In this document: positions 1 through 9,215 of the stretch, piece after piece
How positions within the stretch are numbered: the stretch's first letter is position 1
Layout: the number at the start of each line of letters is the position of its first letter
NCBI RefSeq assembly: GCF_030398385.1
Contig: NZ_JAOAOQ010000010.1
Span: 62,001 to 126,000, forward strand
Direction: 5' to 3'
Origin: Aquibium sp. ELW1220
Lineage (GTDB): Bacteria > Pseudomonadota > Alphaproteobacteria > Rhizobiales > Rhizobiaceae
Length of the DNA: 64,000 nucleotides
The notes under the pieces: generated by a model
What the model was told of the DNA's origin: nothing
Seen by the model: only the letters and a program-made list of their open reading frames with translations
Database searches by the model: none
Translations under genes and position numbers: made by a program

Positions 1-1
1 C

Positions 2-301
2 GCCCGCGTTCTGGAGGTGCTGAAGAGCGAGGGCTACATCCGCGACTTCAGCCAGACCGACTTCGACAACGGCAAGTCCGAGATCGAAATCGAGCTGAAG
101 TATTTCGACGGCGTGCCGGTGATCCGCGAGATCGCCCGCGTCTCCAAGCCGGGCCGGCGCGTCTATGTCTCGGCCAAGACCATTCCGCAGGTCGCCAACG
201 GCCTAGGCATCTCGATCCTGTCGACGCCGAAGGGCGTGATGGCCGATCACGAGGCGCGCGAGCAGAACGTCGGCGGCGAAGTGCTCTGCCGGATCTTCTG
301 A
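2..301 (+). CDS. rpsH: 30S ribosomal protein S8 (C-terminal part)
   Basis: The window opens inside this gene; 99 codons are visible, the start lies upstream. S8 binds the central domain of 16S rRNA and represses its own operon in enterobacteria (established for the family). The visible part covers the C-terminal domain, with the typical S8 segment [14 protein letters not shown] and the ending EVLCRIF. It lies 41 bp before rplF in the order rpsH-rplF-rplR-rpsE, the conserved spc operon order, so it belongs to that transcript. Nothing odd apart from truncation by the window edge. Confidence 0.97.
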   Translation, partial: ARVLEVLKSEGYIRDFSQTDFDNGKSEIEIELKYFDGVPVIREIARVSKPGRRVYVSAKTIPQVANGLGISILSTPKGVMADHEAREQNVGGEVLCRIF

Positions 302-342
302 TCCCGCAGGCATGAGATAGGAACAGGAACGAGGACAAGACC

Positions 343-876
343 ATGTCTCGTATTGGCAAGAAACCCGTATCGGTGCCGCAGGGCGTGACCGCTTCCGTCG
401 ACGGTCAGACCGTGACGGCCAAGGGCCCGAAGGGTGAACTGAAGTTCGTCGTCAACGACGAAGTGCTGGTCAAGATGGAGGATGGCCTGATCGCCGTCGA
501 TCCGCGCGACCAGTCGAAGGTCGCCCGCTCCAAGTGGGGCATGTCCCGCACGCAGATCGCCAACATCCTGGCGGGCGTGAAGGACGGCTTCGAGAAGAAG
601 CTCGAGATCACCGGCGTCGGCTACCGTGCCACCATGCAGGGCAAGAACCTGCAGTTGGCTCTTGGCTTCAGCCATGACGTCGTCTACCAGACGCCCGATG
701 GCATCACCATCGCGACGCCGAAGCCGACGGAAATCGTCGTGACCGGCATCGACAAGCAGAAGGTCGGCCAGGTGGCGGCGGAAATCCGCGAGTATCGCGG
801 TCCCGAGCCCTACAAGGGCAAGGGCGTGCGCTACGCGGGCGAGAAGATCGTCCGCAAGGAAGGCAAGAAGAAGTAA
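343..876 (+). CDS. rplF: 50S ribosomal protein L6
   Basis: 177 residues, the usual bacterial L6 length, starting MSRIGKKPV, the conserved N-terminus. L6 is a two-domain protein near the factor-binding region of the 50S subunit. The C-terminal signature of the family is visible ([16 protein letters not shown], about residues 153-168), followed by a lysine-rich tail. The start is supported by a purine-rich stretch (aggaacgaggac) just upstream. Part of the spc operon, 80 bp before rplR. Confidence 0.98.
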   Translation: MSRIGKKPVSVPQGVTASVDGQTVTAKGPKGELKFVVNDEVLVKMEDGLIAVDPRDQSKVARSKWGMSRTQIANILAGVKDGFEKKLEITGVGYRATMQGKNLQLALGFSHDVVYQTPDGITIATPKPTEIVVTGIDKQKVGQVAAEIREYRGPEPYKGKGVRYAGEKIVRKEGKKK

Positions 877-956
877 CGCCGCGGGCAGCGGTCGCGGGAG
901 GCTCAAGCCTACCGCACAGGGCCGCACCCGTCTGTTGAAGGCAAGGACGTATAGAC

Positions 957-1316
957 ATGGCTTCCAAGGTTTCCATCACCAAGCGCGCCACGCGCATCCG
1001 CAAGCAGATCAAGAAGGTCGCGAACGGGCGTCCGCGCCTGTCCGTGCATCGCTCTTCGAAGCACATCTACGCGCAGATCATCGATGATTCGAAAGGCCAC
1101 ACGCTGGCTGCCGCTTCGTCGCTCGATACGGATCTGAAGGCTTCGCTCAAGACGGGTGCCGACACCGCGGCTGCTGCCGCCGTCGGCAAGCTCGTCGCGG
1201 AGCGTGCGGTCAAGGCCGGCGTCACCGACGTCGTGTTCGACCGTGGCGCCTACATCTACCACGGCCGCGTCAAGGCGCTGGCCGAGGCCGCGCGCGAAGG
1301 CGGCCTGAGCTTCTGA
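957..1316 (+). CDS. rplR: 50S ribosomal protein L18
   Basis: 119 residues, normal L18 length. L18 binds 5S rRNA together with L5 in the central protuberance. The basic N-terminus ([20 protein letters not shown]), the middle [14 protein letters not shown] and the C-terminal [24 protein letters not shown] are standard L18 signatures. It sits between rplF and rpsE as expected in the spc operon. Confidence 0.98.
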   Translation: MASKVSITKRATRIRKQIKKVANGRPRLSVHRSSKHIYAQIIDDSKGHTLAAASSLDTDLKASLKTGADTAAAAAVGKLVAERAVKAGVTDVVFDRGAYIYHGRVKALAEAAREGGLSF

Positions 1317-1392
1317 TTTTTCGCCGCCGCCGGGCAAAGTCCCCGCGGCACCCATCAACCCGTGCTACCGGAAAAGAACAAGGAACGAGGAT

Positions 1393-1959
1393 ATGGCACA
1401 GGAACGCAGGGACGGCGGCCGTGGCCGCGACCGCGAGCGTGAAGAACGCGACGACGGGATGGTGGACAAGCTCGTCCACATCAACCGCGTCGCCAAGGTG
1501 GTCAAGGGTGGTCGTCGCTTCGGCTTCGCCGCGCTCGTCGTCGTCGGCGACCAGAAGGGTCGCGTCGGCTTCGGCCATGGCAAGGCGCGCGAAGTGCCGG
1601 AAGCTATCCGCAAGGCCACCGAGGCGGCCAAGCGCGACATGATCTTCGTGCCGCTGCGCGGCGGTCGCACGCTGCATCACGACGTTGCCGGCCGCCATGG
1701 CGCCGGACGCGTTCTGCTGCGCACCGCCAAGGCCGGTACGGGCATCATCGCGGGCGGTCCGATGCGCGCCGTCTTCGAGACGCTCGGCATGCACGACGTC
1801 GTCGCCAAGTCGATGGGGTCGTCGAACCCCTACAACATGGTCCGCGCGACCTTCGATGCCCTGAAGCACCAGATGCACCCGAAGGACATCGCGGCGCAGC
1901 GCGGCATCAAGTACTCCGCGATCCAGAGCCGCCGCGGCGCGGCCGTCGCAGACGAATAG
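1393..1959 (+). CDS. rpsE: 30S ribosomal protein S5
   Basis: 188 residues. S5 lines the mRNA entry channel of the 30S subunit and affects decoding fidelity. The N-terminal 20 residues are a charged Arg/Asp/Glu-rich extension seen in alphaproteobacterial S5. The double-stranded RNA-binding part follows ([19 protein letters not shown], about residues 36-54), and the C-terminal domain holds [14 protein letters not shown] purine-rich site (aggaacgagg) precedes the ATG. 28 bp separate it from rpmD. Confidence 0.98.
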   Translation: MAQERRDGGRGRDREREERDDGMVDKLVHINRVAKVVKGGRRFGFAALVVVGDQKGRVGFGHGKAREVPEAIRKATEAAKRDMIFVPLRGGRTLHHDVAGRHGAGRVLLRTAKAGTGIIAGGPMRAVFETLGMHDVVAKSMGSSNPYNMVRATFDALKHQMHPKDIAAQRGIKYSAIQSRRGAAVADE

Positions 1960-1987
1960 TCCGCGGACGGCGAGAAGGAACACGCAC

Positions 1988-2182
1988 ATGGCTGAGAACA
2001 AGAAGACCGTCACGGTCGAGCAGATCGGCAGCCCGATCCGCCGCCCGTCCGAGCAGCGCGCGACGCTGGTCGGCCTGGGCCTCAACAAGATGCATCGCCG
2101 CCGGACGCTCGAGGACACTCCGTCCGTCCGCGGCATGATCGCGAAAGTGCAGCACCTCGTCCGCGTCGTGGACGAGGCTTGA
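1988..2182 (+). CDS. rpmD: 50S ribosomal protein L30
   Basis: 64 residues, the short bacterial-type L30. The recognisable core is [20 protein letters not shown] followed by [20 protein letters not shown], diagnostic of L30. L30 is a small globular 50S protein. It lies 28 bp after rpsE and 19 bp before rplO, the conserved position, so it is certainly co-transcribed with them. Confidence 0.97.
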   Translation: MAENKKTVTVEQIGSPIRRPSEQRATLVGLGLNKMHRRRTLEDTPSVRGMIAKVQHLVRVVDEA

Positions 2183-2201
2183 CCGACGCGGGAGAAAGAT
2201 C

Positions 2202-2672
2202 ATGAAACTCAACGAACTCCGCGACAAAGAAGGCGCGACCCACGCGCGCAAGCGCCTCGGCCGTGGTATCGGCTCGGGCTCGGGCAAGACCGCCGGGCGC
2301 GGCGTGAAGGGCCAGAAGGCTCGTTCGGGCGTGGCCATCAACGGCTTCGAGGGCGGCCAGATGCCGCTCTACCGTCGTCTGCCCAAGCGCGGCTTCAAGA
2401 ACATCTTCGCGAAGGACTACAACGTCGTTTCGCTCGGTCGCGTGCAGATCGCGATCGACGCGGGCAAGCTCGACGCGAGCGAGACCGTGACGGAAGAGAC
2501 GCTGATCAAGGCCGGCGTGCTGCGCCGCGCCAAGGCTGGCGTGCGTCTTCTTTCGGATGGCGAGCTGAAGGGCAAGGTTGCGTTCGACGTGGCCGGTGCT
2601 TCGAAGGCCGCGGTCGAGAAGGTCGAGAAGGCCGGCGGGTCGGTGAAGGTTCCGGAGAAGGCCGCCGAATAA
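2202..2672 (+). CDS. rplO: 50S ribosomal protein L15
   Basis: 156 residues. L15 is a late-assembly 50S protein with a long basic N-terminal extension. The start [20 protein letters not shown] and the Gly/Arg/Lys-rich stretch [19 protein letters not shown] are the family signature. The C-terminal half is a compact domain ending in a Lys/Ala-rich tail. A gggagaaag Shine-Dalgarno lies before the ATG. secY follows after 121 bp, leaving room for a secY leader. Confidence 0.98.
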   Translation: MKLNELRDKEGATHARKRLGRGIGSGSGKTAGRGVKGQKARSGVAINGFEGGQMPLYRRLPKRGFKNIFAKDYNVVSLGRVQIAIDAGKLDASETVTEETLIKAGVLRRAKAGVRLLSDGELKGKVAFDVAGASKAAVEKVEKAGGSVKVPEKAAE

Positions 2673-2793
2673 GGCGGTCTTACGGCTCGCGCCGTCGCTT
2701 GCATGATGGCCGGCCGGAGCCTATTTCCGGGCTTCGCAGTTGCGCGCCGCCCCCTCGGGCGGCTCGTCTGCGTCACGAAGCGGAGAATTTTCC

Positions 2794-4134
2794 ATGGCAT
2801 CTGCTGCTGAGCAACTCGCGTCCAATCTGAATTTTTCGGCCTTCGCCAAGGCGGAGGACCTGAAGAAGCGGATATGGTTCACGCTCGGCGCCCTTTTGGT
2901 CTATCGCCTGGGAACCTACATCCCCATCCCCGGCATCAATCCCGACGCCTTCGCGCAGGCCTTTTCGCAGCAGGCGGGCGGCGTGCTCGGCATGTTCAAC
3001 ATGTTCGCGGGCGGTGCCGTCGAGCGCATGGCGATCTTCGCGCTCGGCATCATGCCCTACATCTCCGCATCCATCATCATGCAGCTCATGACGTCGGTCG
3101 TCCCGACGCTCGAGCAGCTGAAGAAGGAGGGTGAGCAGGGCCGCAAGGTCATCAACCAGTACACGCGCTACGGCACGGTGCTTCTCGCGACCGTCCAGGC
3201 CTACGGCATCGCGGTCGGGCTCGAGAGCGGCACCGGCATCGTCACGGATCCGGGCTGGTTCTTCAAGATCTCCGCCGTCATCACGCTCGTCGGCGGCACC
3301 ATGTTCCTGATGTGGCTCGGCGAGCAGATCACGGCCCGCGGCATCGGCAACGGCATCTCGCTCATCATCTTCGCCGGCATCGTCGCCGGTCTGCCGAGTG
3401 CGATCGGCGGAACGCTGGAGCTCGGCCGGACCGGCGCACTGTCGACGGGCATCATCCTGGCGATCATCATCATCGCGATCGTTGTCATCGCCGTCATCGT
3501 GTTCTTCGAGCGCGCCCAGCGCCGGCTGCTGATCCAGTATCCGAAGCGCCAGGTGGGCAACAGGATGTTCCAGGGCGACACCTCGCACCTGCCGCTGAAG
3601 CTCAACACGGCCGGCGTCATTCCGCCGATCTTCGCCTCGTCGCTGCTGCTCCTGCCCGCCACTCTCGCCGGCTTCTCCGATTCGACGACGCTTCCGTCCT
3701 GGGCGAACTCCGTGCTGGCGACGCTCGGCCACGGCCAGCCGCTCTACATGCTGCTGTATGCCTCGCTGATCGGCTTCTTCGCCTTCTTCTATACCGCGAT
3801 CGTGTTCAATCCCAAGGACACGGCCGACCAGCTGAAGAAGCATTCCGGCTTCATCCCAGGCTACCGCCCGGGCGAGAGGACGGCCGAGTACATCGACTAC
3901 GTCCTGACGCGAATCACCGTCATCGGAGCGGTCTACCTCATCCTCATCTGTCTCCTTCCGGAGTTTCTCATTTCGGCGACTGGCGTTCCGTTCTACCTTG
4001 GTGGTACTTCGCTTCTGATCGTCGTCAGTGTAACCCTCGATACGGTGGCGCAGGTTCAGGGTCACCTGATCGCGCACCAGTACGAGGGGCTGATCAAGAA
4101 GTCGAAGCTCCGCGGAGGAAAAAGAGGGAAATGA
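2794..4134 (+). CDS. secY: SecY, channel subunit of the Sec translocon
   Basis: 446 residues, ten predicted membrane segments. SecY forms the protein-conducting pore of SecYEG in the inner membrane. Seen in the sequence: [12 protein letters not shown]-type N-terminal segment, the second helix with [17 protein letters not shown], and the cytoplasmic loop ending with the [15 protein letters not shown] region before the last helices. Translation could be read from further upstream, but the ATG at 2794 gives the family N-terminus ([14 protein letters not shown]) and has a ggagaa site 5 bp before it. The stop overlaps the adk start (ATGA), so the two are translationally coupled. Confidence 0.97.
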   Translation: MASAAEQLASNLNFSAFAKAEDLKKRIWFTLGALLVYRLGTYIPIPGINPDAFAQAFSQQAGGVLGMFNMFAGGAVERMAIFALGIMPYISASIIMQLMTSVVPTLEQLKKEGEQGRKVINQYTRYGTVLLATVQAYGIAVGLESGTGIVTDPGWFFKISAVITLVGGTMFLMWLGEQITARGIGNGISLIIFAGIVAGLPSAIGGTLELGRTGALSTGIILAIIIIAIVVIAVIVFFERAQRRLLIQYPKRQVGNRMFQGDTSHLPLKLNTAGVIPPIFASSLLLLPATLAGFSDSTTLPSWANSVLATLGHGQPLYMLLYASLIGFFAFFYTAIVFNPKDTADQLKKHSGFIPGYRPGERTAEYIDYVLTRITVIGAVYLILICLLPEFLISATGVPFYLGGTSLLIVVSVTLDTVAQVQGHLIAHQYEGLIKKSKLRGGKRGK

Positions 4135-4727
4135 GGCTGATACTGCTCGGCCCGCCGGGGGCGGGGAAGGGGACGCAGGCGCAGCGGCTGGTGGAGAGGC
4201 ACGGTATCCCGCAACTCTCCACGGGCGACATGCTCCGTGCGGCAGTGAAGGCCGAGACCGATGTCGGCAAGCGCGCCAAGGCGGTGATGGATGCGGGCGA
4301 ACTCGTATCCGACGACATCGTCAACGCGATCGTGTCGGAGCGCATCGACGCGCCGGACTGTGCGAACGGCTTCATTCTCGACGGCTATCCGCGCACGCTC
4401 GCGCAGGCCGACGCGGTCGAGGCGATGCTGGCCGCCAAGGGGATCGGCCTCGACATCGCCATCGAACTGGTCGTCGACGACAAGGCGCTCGTGGGTCGCA
4501 TCGTCAAGCGCGCCGACGAGGCGCAGGCCGCCGGGCAGCCGGTGCGCAAGGATGACAACCCGGCGGTTTTCGAGGAACGCCTGCGGGAGTACTACAAGAA
4601 GACCGCGCCGCTGATCGGCTACTACCATGCCAAGGGGCTGCGTACCGGCGTCGACGGCATGGACGACATGGACTCGGTCACGATGCAGATCGAGCGCCTG
4701 CTCGACGGCGTGTCGCGCAAAAACTGA
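4131..4727 (+). CDS. adk: Adenylate kinase
   Basis: 198 residues. Converts AMP + ATP to two ADP. The P-loop GPPGAGKGT is at residues 7-15 and the AMP-site motif DGYPRT near residue 84. The region between residues about 125 and 140 is short and has no four-Cys zinc site, so this is the short-lid form common in alphaproteobacteria. The ATG overlaps the secY stop by four bases. The secY-adk pairing is conserved in many bacteria. A separate promoter for the next genes lies just after its stop. Confidence 0.97.
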   Translation: MRLILLGPPGAGKGTQAQRLVERHGIPQLSTGDMLRAAVKAETDVGKRAKAVMDAGELVSDDIVNAIVSERIDAPDCANGFILDGYPRTLAQADAVEAMLAAKGIGLDIAIELVVDDKALVGRIVKRADEAQAAGQPVRKDDNPAVFEERLREYYKKTAPLIGYYHAKGLRTGVDGMDDMDSVTMQIERLLDGVSRKN

Positions 4728-4737
4728 GCTTGCCTGG

Positions 4738-4766
4738 TTGACGGGACGTGTGCGCTGGACTATAGC
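4738..4766 (+). promoter_or_regulatory. Sigma70-type promoter for rpsM-rpsK-rpoA-rplQ
   Basis: TTGACG (4738-4743), a spacer of exactly 17 bp, and TATAGC (4761-4766), in the 183-bp gap between adk and rpsM. This is close to the alphaproteobacterial housekeeping consensus. The leader to rpsM would be about 140 nt. It suggests that the alpha operon is transcribed partly on its own, besides read-through from the spc operon. Seen in the sequence; activity is inferred. Confidence 0.7.
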
Positions 4767-4910
4767 GCCACGTCTCCCGCTCGCACAGGCTGTCAGCCGG
4801 GCCTCACAGGCTCGGCTTCGTCGTTCGAAGGGAATACCCGCAAGGGCCGGCCTCCACCGGACGCGGGGCAACAGCAAAGCGCCGGTTCGCCGGCCCAGAT
4901 GGAGAGAGAC

Positions 4911-5279
4911 ATGGCCCGTATAGCTGGCGTCAACATTCCGACAAACAAGCGCGTCGTCATCGCGCTGCAGTACATCCACGGCATCGGCTCTAAGTTTGCC
5001 CAGGAGATCGTGGAAAAGGTCGGCATCCCGGCCGAGCGCCGCGTGCACCAGCTGACCGACGCCGAGGTGCTCCAGATCCGCGAGACCATCGACCGCGATT
5101 ACCGCGTCGAGGGCGACCTGCGCCGCGAGACGTCGATGAACATCAAGCGCCTGATGGATCTCGGCTGCTACCGCGGCCTGCGTCACCGCCGCTCGCTGCC
5201 GGTCCGCGGCCAGCGCACGCACACCAACGCCCGCACCCGCAAGGGTCCGGCGAAGGCGATCGCCGGCAAGAAGAAGTAG
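4911..5279 (+). CDS. rpsM: 30S ribosomal protein S13
   Basis: 122 residues. S13 sits in the head of the 30S subunit and contacts the P-site tRNA and the 50S bridge. The start [20 protein letters not shown] is the family N-terminus; an in-frame ATG 12 bases upstream is ignored because gagaga lies just before 4911. The C-terminus ([24 protein letters not shown]) is standard. First gene behind the promoter at 4738-4766. Confidence 0.98.
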   Translation: MARIAGVNIPTNKRVVIALQYIHGIGSKFAQEIVEKVGIPAERRVHQLTDAEVLQIRETIDRDYRVEGDLRRETSMNIKRLMDLGCYRGLRHRRSLPVRGQRTHTNARTRKGPAKAIAGKKK

Positions 5280-5282
5280 TTG

Positions 5283-5358
5283 AGCGAGTAGGGAATGGGC
5301 GAATAGCGAATAGTCGGGCAGAGCCCTTCTACTCGCCATTCGCCACGCACCATTCGCT
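5283..5358. repeat. Imperfect palindromic repeat between rpsM and rpsK (copy A)
   Basis: The gap holds an imperfect inverted repeat: a left arm of about 30 bases made of GCGAATAG/GCGAGTAG-like words and a right arm with the complementary CTACTCGCCATTCGCC-like words. A small GGGC-AGA-GCCC hairpin sits in the middle. A related palindrome lies between rpoA and rplQ (6922-6988). Such ATTCGC/GCGAATAG-rich palindromes look like a dispersed repeat family rather than a terminator, since there is no T-tract. Confidence 0.6.
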
Positions 5359-5414
5359 TCTCGGGTGTAGCCGCTGGCATTACGGCGGCGTGGATATCGA
5401 CAGAAAGGACTACC

Positions 5415-5804
5415 ATGGCCAAGGAAGCCGCCCGCGTTCGCCGTCGCGAACGCAAGAACATCTCGTCGGGCGTTGCCCACGTGAATTCGACCTTCAACAA
5501 CACGATGATCACCATCACCGACGCGCAGGGCAACACGATCGCCTGGTCGTCGGCCGGTGCGCAGGGCTTCAAGGGCTCGCGCAAGTCGACCCCGTTCGCG
5601 GCCCAGATGGCTGCCGAGGATTGCGCCAAGAAGGCGCAGGAGCACGGCATGCGCCAGCTCGAGGTCGAGGTGTCGGGCCCCGGTTCCGGCCGCGAGTCGG
5701 CACTGCGCGCGCTCCAGGCTGCGGGCTTCACGATCTCGTCGATCCGCGACGTGACGCCGATCCCGCACAATGGCTGCCGCCCGCGCAAGAAGCGGCGCGT
5801 CTGA
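5415..5804 (+). CDS. rpsK: 30S ribosomal protein S11
   Basis: 129 residues. S11 forms part of the 30S platform near the E-site codon. Family motifs seen: [16 protein letters not shown]-type N-terminal segment, [29 protein letters not shown], and the C-terminal [18 protein letters not shown]. The ATG is preceded by agaaagg. It is separated from rpsM by the 135-bp gap with the palindromic repeat and from rpoA by 106 bp. Confidence 0.98.
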   Translation: MAKEAARVRRRERKNISSGVAHVNSTFNNTMITITDAQGNTIAWSSAGAQGFKGSRKSTPFAAQMAAEDCAKKAQEHGMRQLEVEVSGPGSGRESALRALQAAGFTISSIRDVTPIPHNGCRPRKKRRV

Positions 5805-5910
5805 CGGCTCTTTTTCACGATTGCCGCAAGGGCGCCATCCGGCGCCCCTCTACGGTTCTCCAGATCGCCCGCCACGATTGGATGGTGGCGGGGAAACGGA
5901 AGGACAGAAC

Positions 5911-6921
5911 ATGATCCAGAAAAACTGGCAGGAACTGATCAAGCCCAACAAGATCGAGTTCTCTTCCAAAAAGAAGACGCTCACCACGCTCGTCGCCGAG
6001 CCGCTGGAGCGGGGCTTCGGCCTCACCCTCGGCAATGCGCTGCGCCGCGTGCTCCTGTCGTCGCTGCGCGGGGCTGCCGTGACGGCGGTGCAGATCGACG
6101 GCGTGCTGCACGAGTTCTCCTCGATCGCCGGCGTGCGCGAGGACGTGACCGACATCATCCTGAACATCAAGGAAATCGCCATCAAGATGGAGGGCGACGG
6201 ACCCAAGCGCATGGTCGTGCGCAAGCAGGGTCCGGGCGTTGTCACCGCCGGTGACATCCAGACGGTCGGCGACGTCGAGATCCTGAACCCCGACCACGTC
6301 ATCTGCACGCTCGACGAGGGTGCCGAGATGCGCATGGAGTTCACGGTCGATACCGGCAAGGGCTACGTGCCGGCCGAGCGCAACCGCGCCGAGGACGCAC
6401 CGATCGGCCTCATCCCGGTCGACAGCCTGTATTCGCCGGTCAAGAAGGTCTCCTACAAGGTCGAAAACACCCGCGAGGGCCAGGTTCTCGACTACGACAA
6501 GCTGACCATGACGATCGAGACCGACGGGTCGATCTCCGGTGAGGACTCGGTGGCGTTCGCCGCGCGCATCCTGCAGGACCAGCTCGGCCTGTTCGTCAAC
6601 TTCGACGAGCCGCAGAAGGCGCAGCCGGAAGAGCAGGTCACGGAACTCGCGTTCAATCCGGCGCTGCTGAAGAAGGTCGACGAACTCGAGCTTTCGGTCC
6701 GCTCGGCCAACTGCCTGAAGAACGACAACATCGTCTACATCGGCGATCTCATCCAGAAGACCGAGGCGGAGATGCTGCGCACGCCGAACTTCGGTCGCAA
6801 GTCGCTGAACGAGATCAAGGAAGTTCTCGCCGCTATGGGTCTCCATCTCGGCATGGAGGTCCAGGACTGGCCGCCGGAGAACATCGAAGACCTCGCCAAG
6901 CGCTACGAAGACCAGTACTGA
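5911..6921 (+). CDS. rpoA: RNA polymerase alpha subunit
   Basis: 336 residues. The N-terminal domain (residues 1-235) dimerises and nucleates RNA polymerase assembly; [15 protein letters not shown] at about residues 40-54 is the dimerisation helix. The C-terminal domain (from about 250) binds UP elements and activators; Arg264 in VRSANCLK corresponds to E. coli Arg265. The start [14 protein letters not shown] is the typical alphaproteobacterial N-terminus, with ggaaaggacag-type purines upstream, so the longer upstream reading frame is not used. Confidence 0.98.
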   Translation: MIQKNWQELIKPNKIEFSSKKKTLTTLVAEPLERGFGLTLGNALRRVLLSSLRGAAVTAVQIDGVLHEFSSIAGVREDVTDIILNIKEIAIKMEGDGPKRMVVRKQGPGVVTAGDIQTVGDVEILNPDHVICTLDEGAEMRMEFTVDTGKGYVPAERNRAEDAPIGLIPVDSLYSPVKKVSYKVENTREGQVLDYDKLTMTIETDGSISGEDSVAFAARILQDQLGLFVNFDEPQKAQPEEQVTELAFNPALLKKVDELELSVRSANCLKNDNIVYIGDLIQKTEAEMLRTPNFGRKSLNEIKEVLAAMGLHLGMEVQDWPPENIEDLAKRYEDQY

Positions 6922-6988
6922 GCGCGAATGGGGATTAGCGAGCGGCGGGCAGGGGTTTCCGTTCGCAACTCGCTATCCGCCGATCGCT
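6922..6988. repeat. Imperfect palindromic repeat between rpoA and rplQ (copy B)
   Basis: Immediately after the rpoA stop lies a second imperfect palindrome: a left arm with AGCGCGAATGGGGATTAGCG and a right arm with CTCGCTATCCGCCGATCGCT. The centre (GGCGGGCAGGGG) resembles the centre of copy A at 5283-5358 (TCGGGCAGAGCC). Both are inside transcribed gaps of the alpha operon. No T-run follows, so a terminator role is unlikely. Confidence 0.5.
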
Positions 6989-7033
6989 CCTTAAACACCT
7001 GGCGCGTTGCGCCGAAACCCTAGGAGACAAGCC

Positions 7034-7462
7034 ATGCGCCATGGACGTTCCGGCCGCAAGCTGAACCGTACTTCGAGCCACCGCAAGGCCATGTTCACCA
7101 ACATGGCCGCCTCGCTCATCGAGCATGAGCAGATCACGACGACCCTGCCCAAGGCAAAGGAACTTCGCCCGATCGTGGAGAAGCTCGTGACGCTCGGCAA
7201 GCGCGGCGATCTTCATGCGCGTCGTCAGGCGATCTCGCAGGTCGGCAGCGCCGTCCTCGTCAAGCGCCTGTTCGACACCATCGCGCCGCGCTATGCGGAG
7301 CGCCACGGCGGCTACCTGCGCATCATGAAGGCGGGCTTCCGCTACGGCGACAACGCCGCCATGGCCGTGATCGAGTTCGTCGATCGCGACACGTCGGCCA
7401 AGGGCGCAGGCGACCGCGCCCGCACGGAAGCCGAGGCGTCCGAGGAAGCCGAAGCGGCCTGA
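7034..7462 (+). CDS. rplQ: 50S ribosomal protein L17
   Basis: 142 residues. L17 lies near the exit tunnel of the 50S subunit. [24 protein letters not shown] is the invariant family N-terminus, with ggagacaag upstream; nine upstream in-frame codons are not used. The core ends at about residue 118. The last 20 residues are an acidic/Ala tail ([11 protein letters not shown]) seen in alphaproteobacterial L17. Last gene of the alpha operon, followed by a hairpin. Confidence 0.97.
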   Translation: MRHGRSGRKLNRTSSHRKAMFTNMAASLIEHEQITTTLPKAKELRPIVEKLVTLGKRGDLHARRQAISQVGSAVLVKRLFDTIAPRYAERHGGYLRIMKAGFRYGDNAAMAVIEFVDRDTSAKGAGDRARTEAEASEEAEAA

Positions 7463-7485
7463 TCGCTTCGCGTCCATGAAATGTC

Positions 7486-7527
7486 CGAAAGGCCCCGCGG
7501 CGAAGCCCCGGGGCCTTTCGGCGTTCT
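7486..7527 (+). terminator. Probable terminator after rplQ
   Basis: A perfect 12-bp stem (CGAAAGGCCCCG at 7486-7497 with CGGGGCCTTTCG at 7509-7520) and an 11-nt loop lie 23 bp after the rplQ stop. The run of T after it is weak (gcgttct), so it may be only partly efficient. Position and stem strength support an operon-end hairpin. Confidence 0.65.
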
Positions 7528-7651
7528 GGCCGGTCGAATGCGGCCGTGGGCCGGGCTCTGGCAATCGCGTCCGGGAACAGGGCAAAGCCTTCCATTCCCC
7601 ACATTGCTGGCTCTAAAGGTTAGCCTTCGACAAGACGTGGAGAGAATCGCC

Positions 7652-9202
7652 ATGGCAGCCAAGATTCCGGGTTTTTCGCGCATCGCCCTCGTGGTGCTGA
7701 TGATCGCGGCGCCGGTGCTGGCGCAGCCGGCGCTGGCGCAGGGCGGGTTGCGCGGGTTCCTCGAGGAGATCCTGCCTTTCGGCGGCGACAAGCCGGAGGA
7801 GACACCGCCTGCCGGCGACGCCGCGCCGCCCCAGCCGGCCCCTGTGACGCCGTTGCCGTCGTCCGACGCAGCCAGCCAGACGCGTCGCGTCCCGTTCGGG
7901 CGTGCTGAGGTGCAGCTCTCCTTTGCGCCGCTGGTCAGCGAGACGGGTCCGGCGGTCGTCAACGTCTATGCCAAGCAACTCGTCCAGTCGCGGTCGCCCT
8001 TCGCGGGGGATCCCTTCTTCGAGCAGTTCTTCGGCCGGCAGCAGATGCCGCCTCGCGTGCAGTCGTCGCTCGGCTCGGGCGTGCTCGTCGATCCTTCCGG
8101 CATCGTCGTGACCAATTTCCACGTCATCCGCGACGCCGACGAGGTTCGGGTGGCGCTGTCGGACGGGCGCGAGTTCGAGAGCAGGGTGCTCCTGAAGGAC
8201 GAATCGCTCGACCTCGCGGTGCTCAAGATCGAAGGCGGCGAGCCGTTCCCGGTCGTGCCGATCGGCGATTCGGATGCGCTCGAGGTCGGGGACCTGGTGC
8301 TGGCCATCGGCAATCCCTTCGGCGTCGGGCAGACAACGACCAGCGGGATCGTCTCGGCGCTGGCGCGCAACCATATCGGCGTGTCCGACTTCGGCTTCTT
8401 CATCCAGACGGACGCGGCGATCAATCCCGGCAATTCCGGCGGCGCTCTGATCGACATGGCGGGGAGGCTGGTCGGCATCAACACCGCCATCTTCTCGCGC
8501 AGCGGCGGGTCGATCGGCATCGGCTTCGCCATTCCCTCCGACATGGTGCGCGCCTTCGTCGAGGCGGCGCGGGCCGGCGAGCAGAACTTCGAACGGCCGT
8601 TCCTCGGTGCGGAGTTCGACCAGGTGACCCCGCAGATCGCCGAAGCGCTCGGCATGCCGCGTCCGCAGGGCGCGATCGTGACGGCCATCTACGAGGACGG
8701 ACCCGCGGAGGCGGCGGGCATCGAACCGGGCGACGTGGTTCTGGCGATGAACGGCGTGCCGATCCAGCATGTCGACGCGCTCGGCTACCGGCTCGCGACA
8801 CAGCCGCTGAACGCGACGGTCACCTTCGACGTGCTGTCGAAGGGCAAGCAGCGCGCAGTTTCGCTGACGCTGGTGCGGGCGCCGGAAGGTGCGTCCGCGG
8901 CGACGCTCGATATCTCAGGCCAGAGCCCGTTCACCGGAGCGAAGGTTGCGGACCTGTCGCCGCGGCTCGCCCGCAAGCTCCGGCTGCGCGACGACACGCG
9001 TGGGGTGGTGATGGTGGAGGTGCCGCGCAATTCGCCCGCGGCGGGCTTCGGCTTCCGCCCGGGCGACATCGTGCGCGAGGTGAACGGGACGGCCATCGAC
9101 ACGCCCGAGACGCTGCAAAAGGCGGCGGCCGAGCGGACGCGCTGGTGGCGCTTCACGGTCGACCGCAACGGAAACATCATGCGCCAGATGCTGCGCTACT
9201 GA
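7652..9202 (+). CDS. Deg/HtrA-type periplasmic serine protease
   Basis: 516 residues. A hydrophobic signal peptide (residues 1-30, cut near AQPALAQ) exports it. The trypsin-like domain has the triad His157 (TNFHVI), Asp188 (LDLAVLKI) and Ser262 (NPGNSGGAL). Two PDZ domains follow (about 300-400 and 420-510). This is the layout of DegP/DegQ/MucD, which degrade or hold misfolded periplasmic proteins. A Pro-rich linker (50-70) follows the signal peptide. Start chosen at 7652 because of ggagag 7 bp before it and the signal peptide. 13 bp before rarA, probably co-transcribed. Confidence 0.92.
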   Translation: MAAKIPGFSRIALVVLMIAAPVLAQPALAQGGLRGFLEEILPFGGDKPEETPPAGDAAPPQPAPVTPLPSSDAASQTRRVPFGRAEVQLSFAPLVSETGPAVVNVYAKQLVQSRSPFAGDPFFEQFFGRQQMPPRVQSSLGSGVLVDPSGIVVTNFHVIRDADEVRVALSDGREFESRVLLKDESLDLAVLKIEGGEPFPVVPIGDSDALEVGDLVLAIGNPFGVGQTTTSGIVSALARNHIGVSDFGFFIQTDAAINPGNSGGALIDMAGRLVGINTAIFSRSGGSIGIGFAIPSDMVRAFVEAARAGEQNFERPFLGAEFDQVTPQIAEALGMPRPQGAIVTAIYEDGPAEAAGIEPGDVVLAMNGVPIQHVDALGYRLATQPLNATVTFDVLSKGKQRAVSLTLVRAPEGASAATLDISGQSPFTGAKVADLSPRLARKLRLRDDTRGVVMVEVPRNSPAAGFGFRPGDIVREVNGTAIDTPETLQKAAAERTRWWRFTVDRNGNIMRQMLRY

Positions 9203-9215
9203 CCGGACGGACAAG

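Noticed and set aside
2773-4077. Long open frame antisense to secY (and similar ones antisense to fdsA at 23198-25858 and to the ATPase gene at 27719-30418)
   Set aside because: High GC makes long antisense frames common; their translations are Arg/His/Asp-rich and show no family motifs, while the opposite strand holds clear genes.
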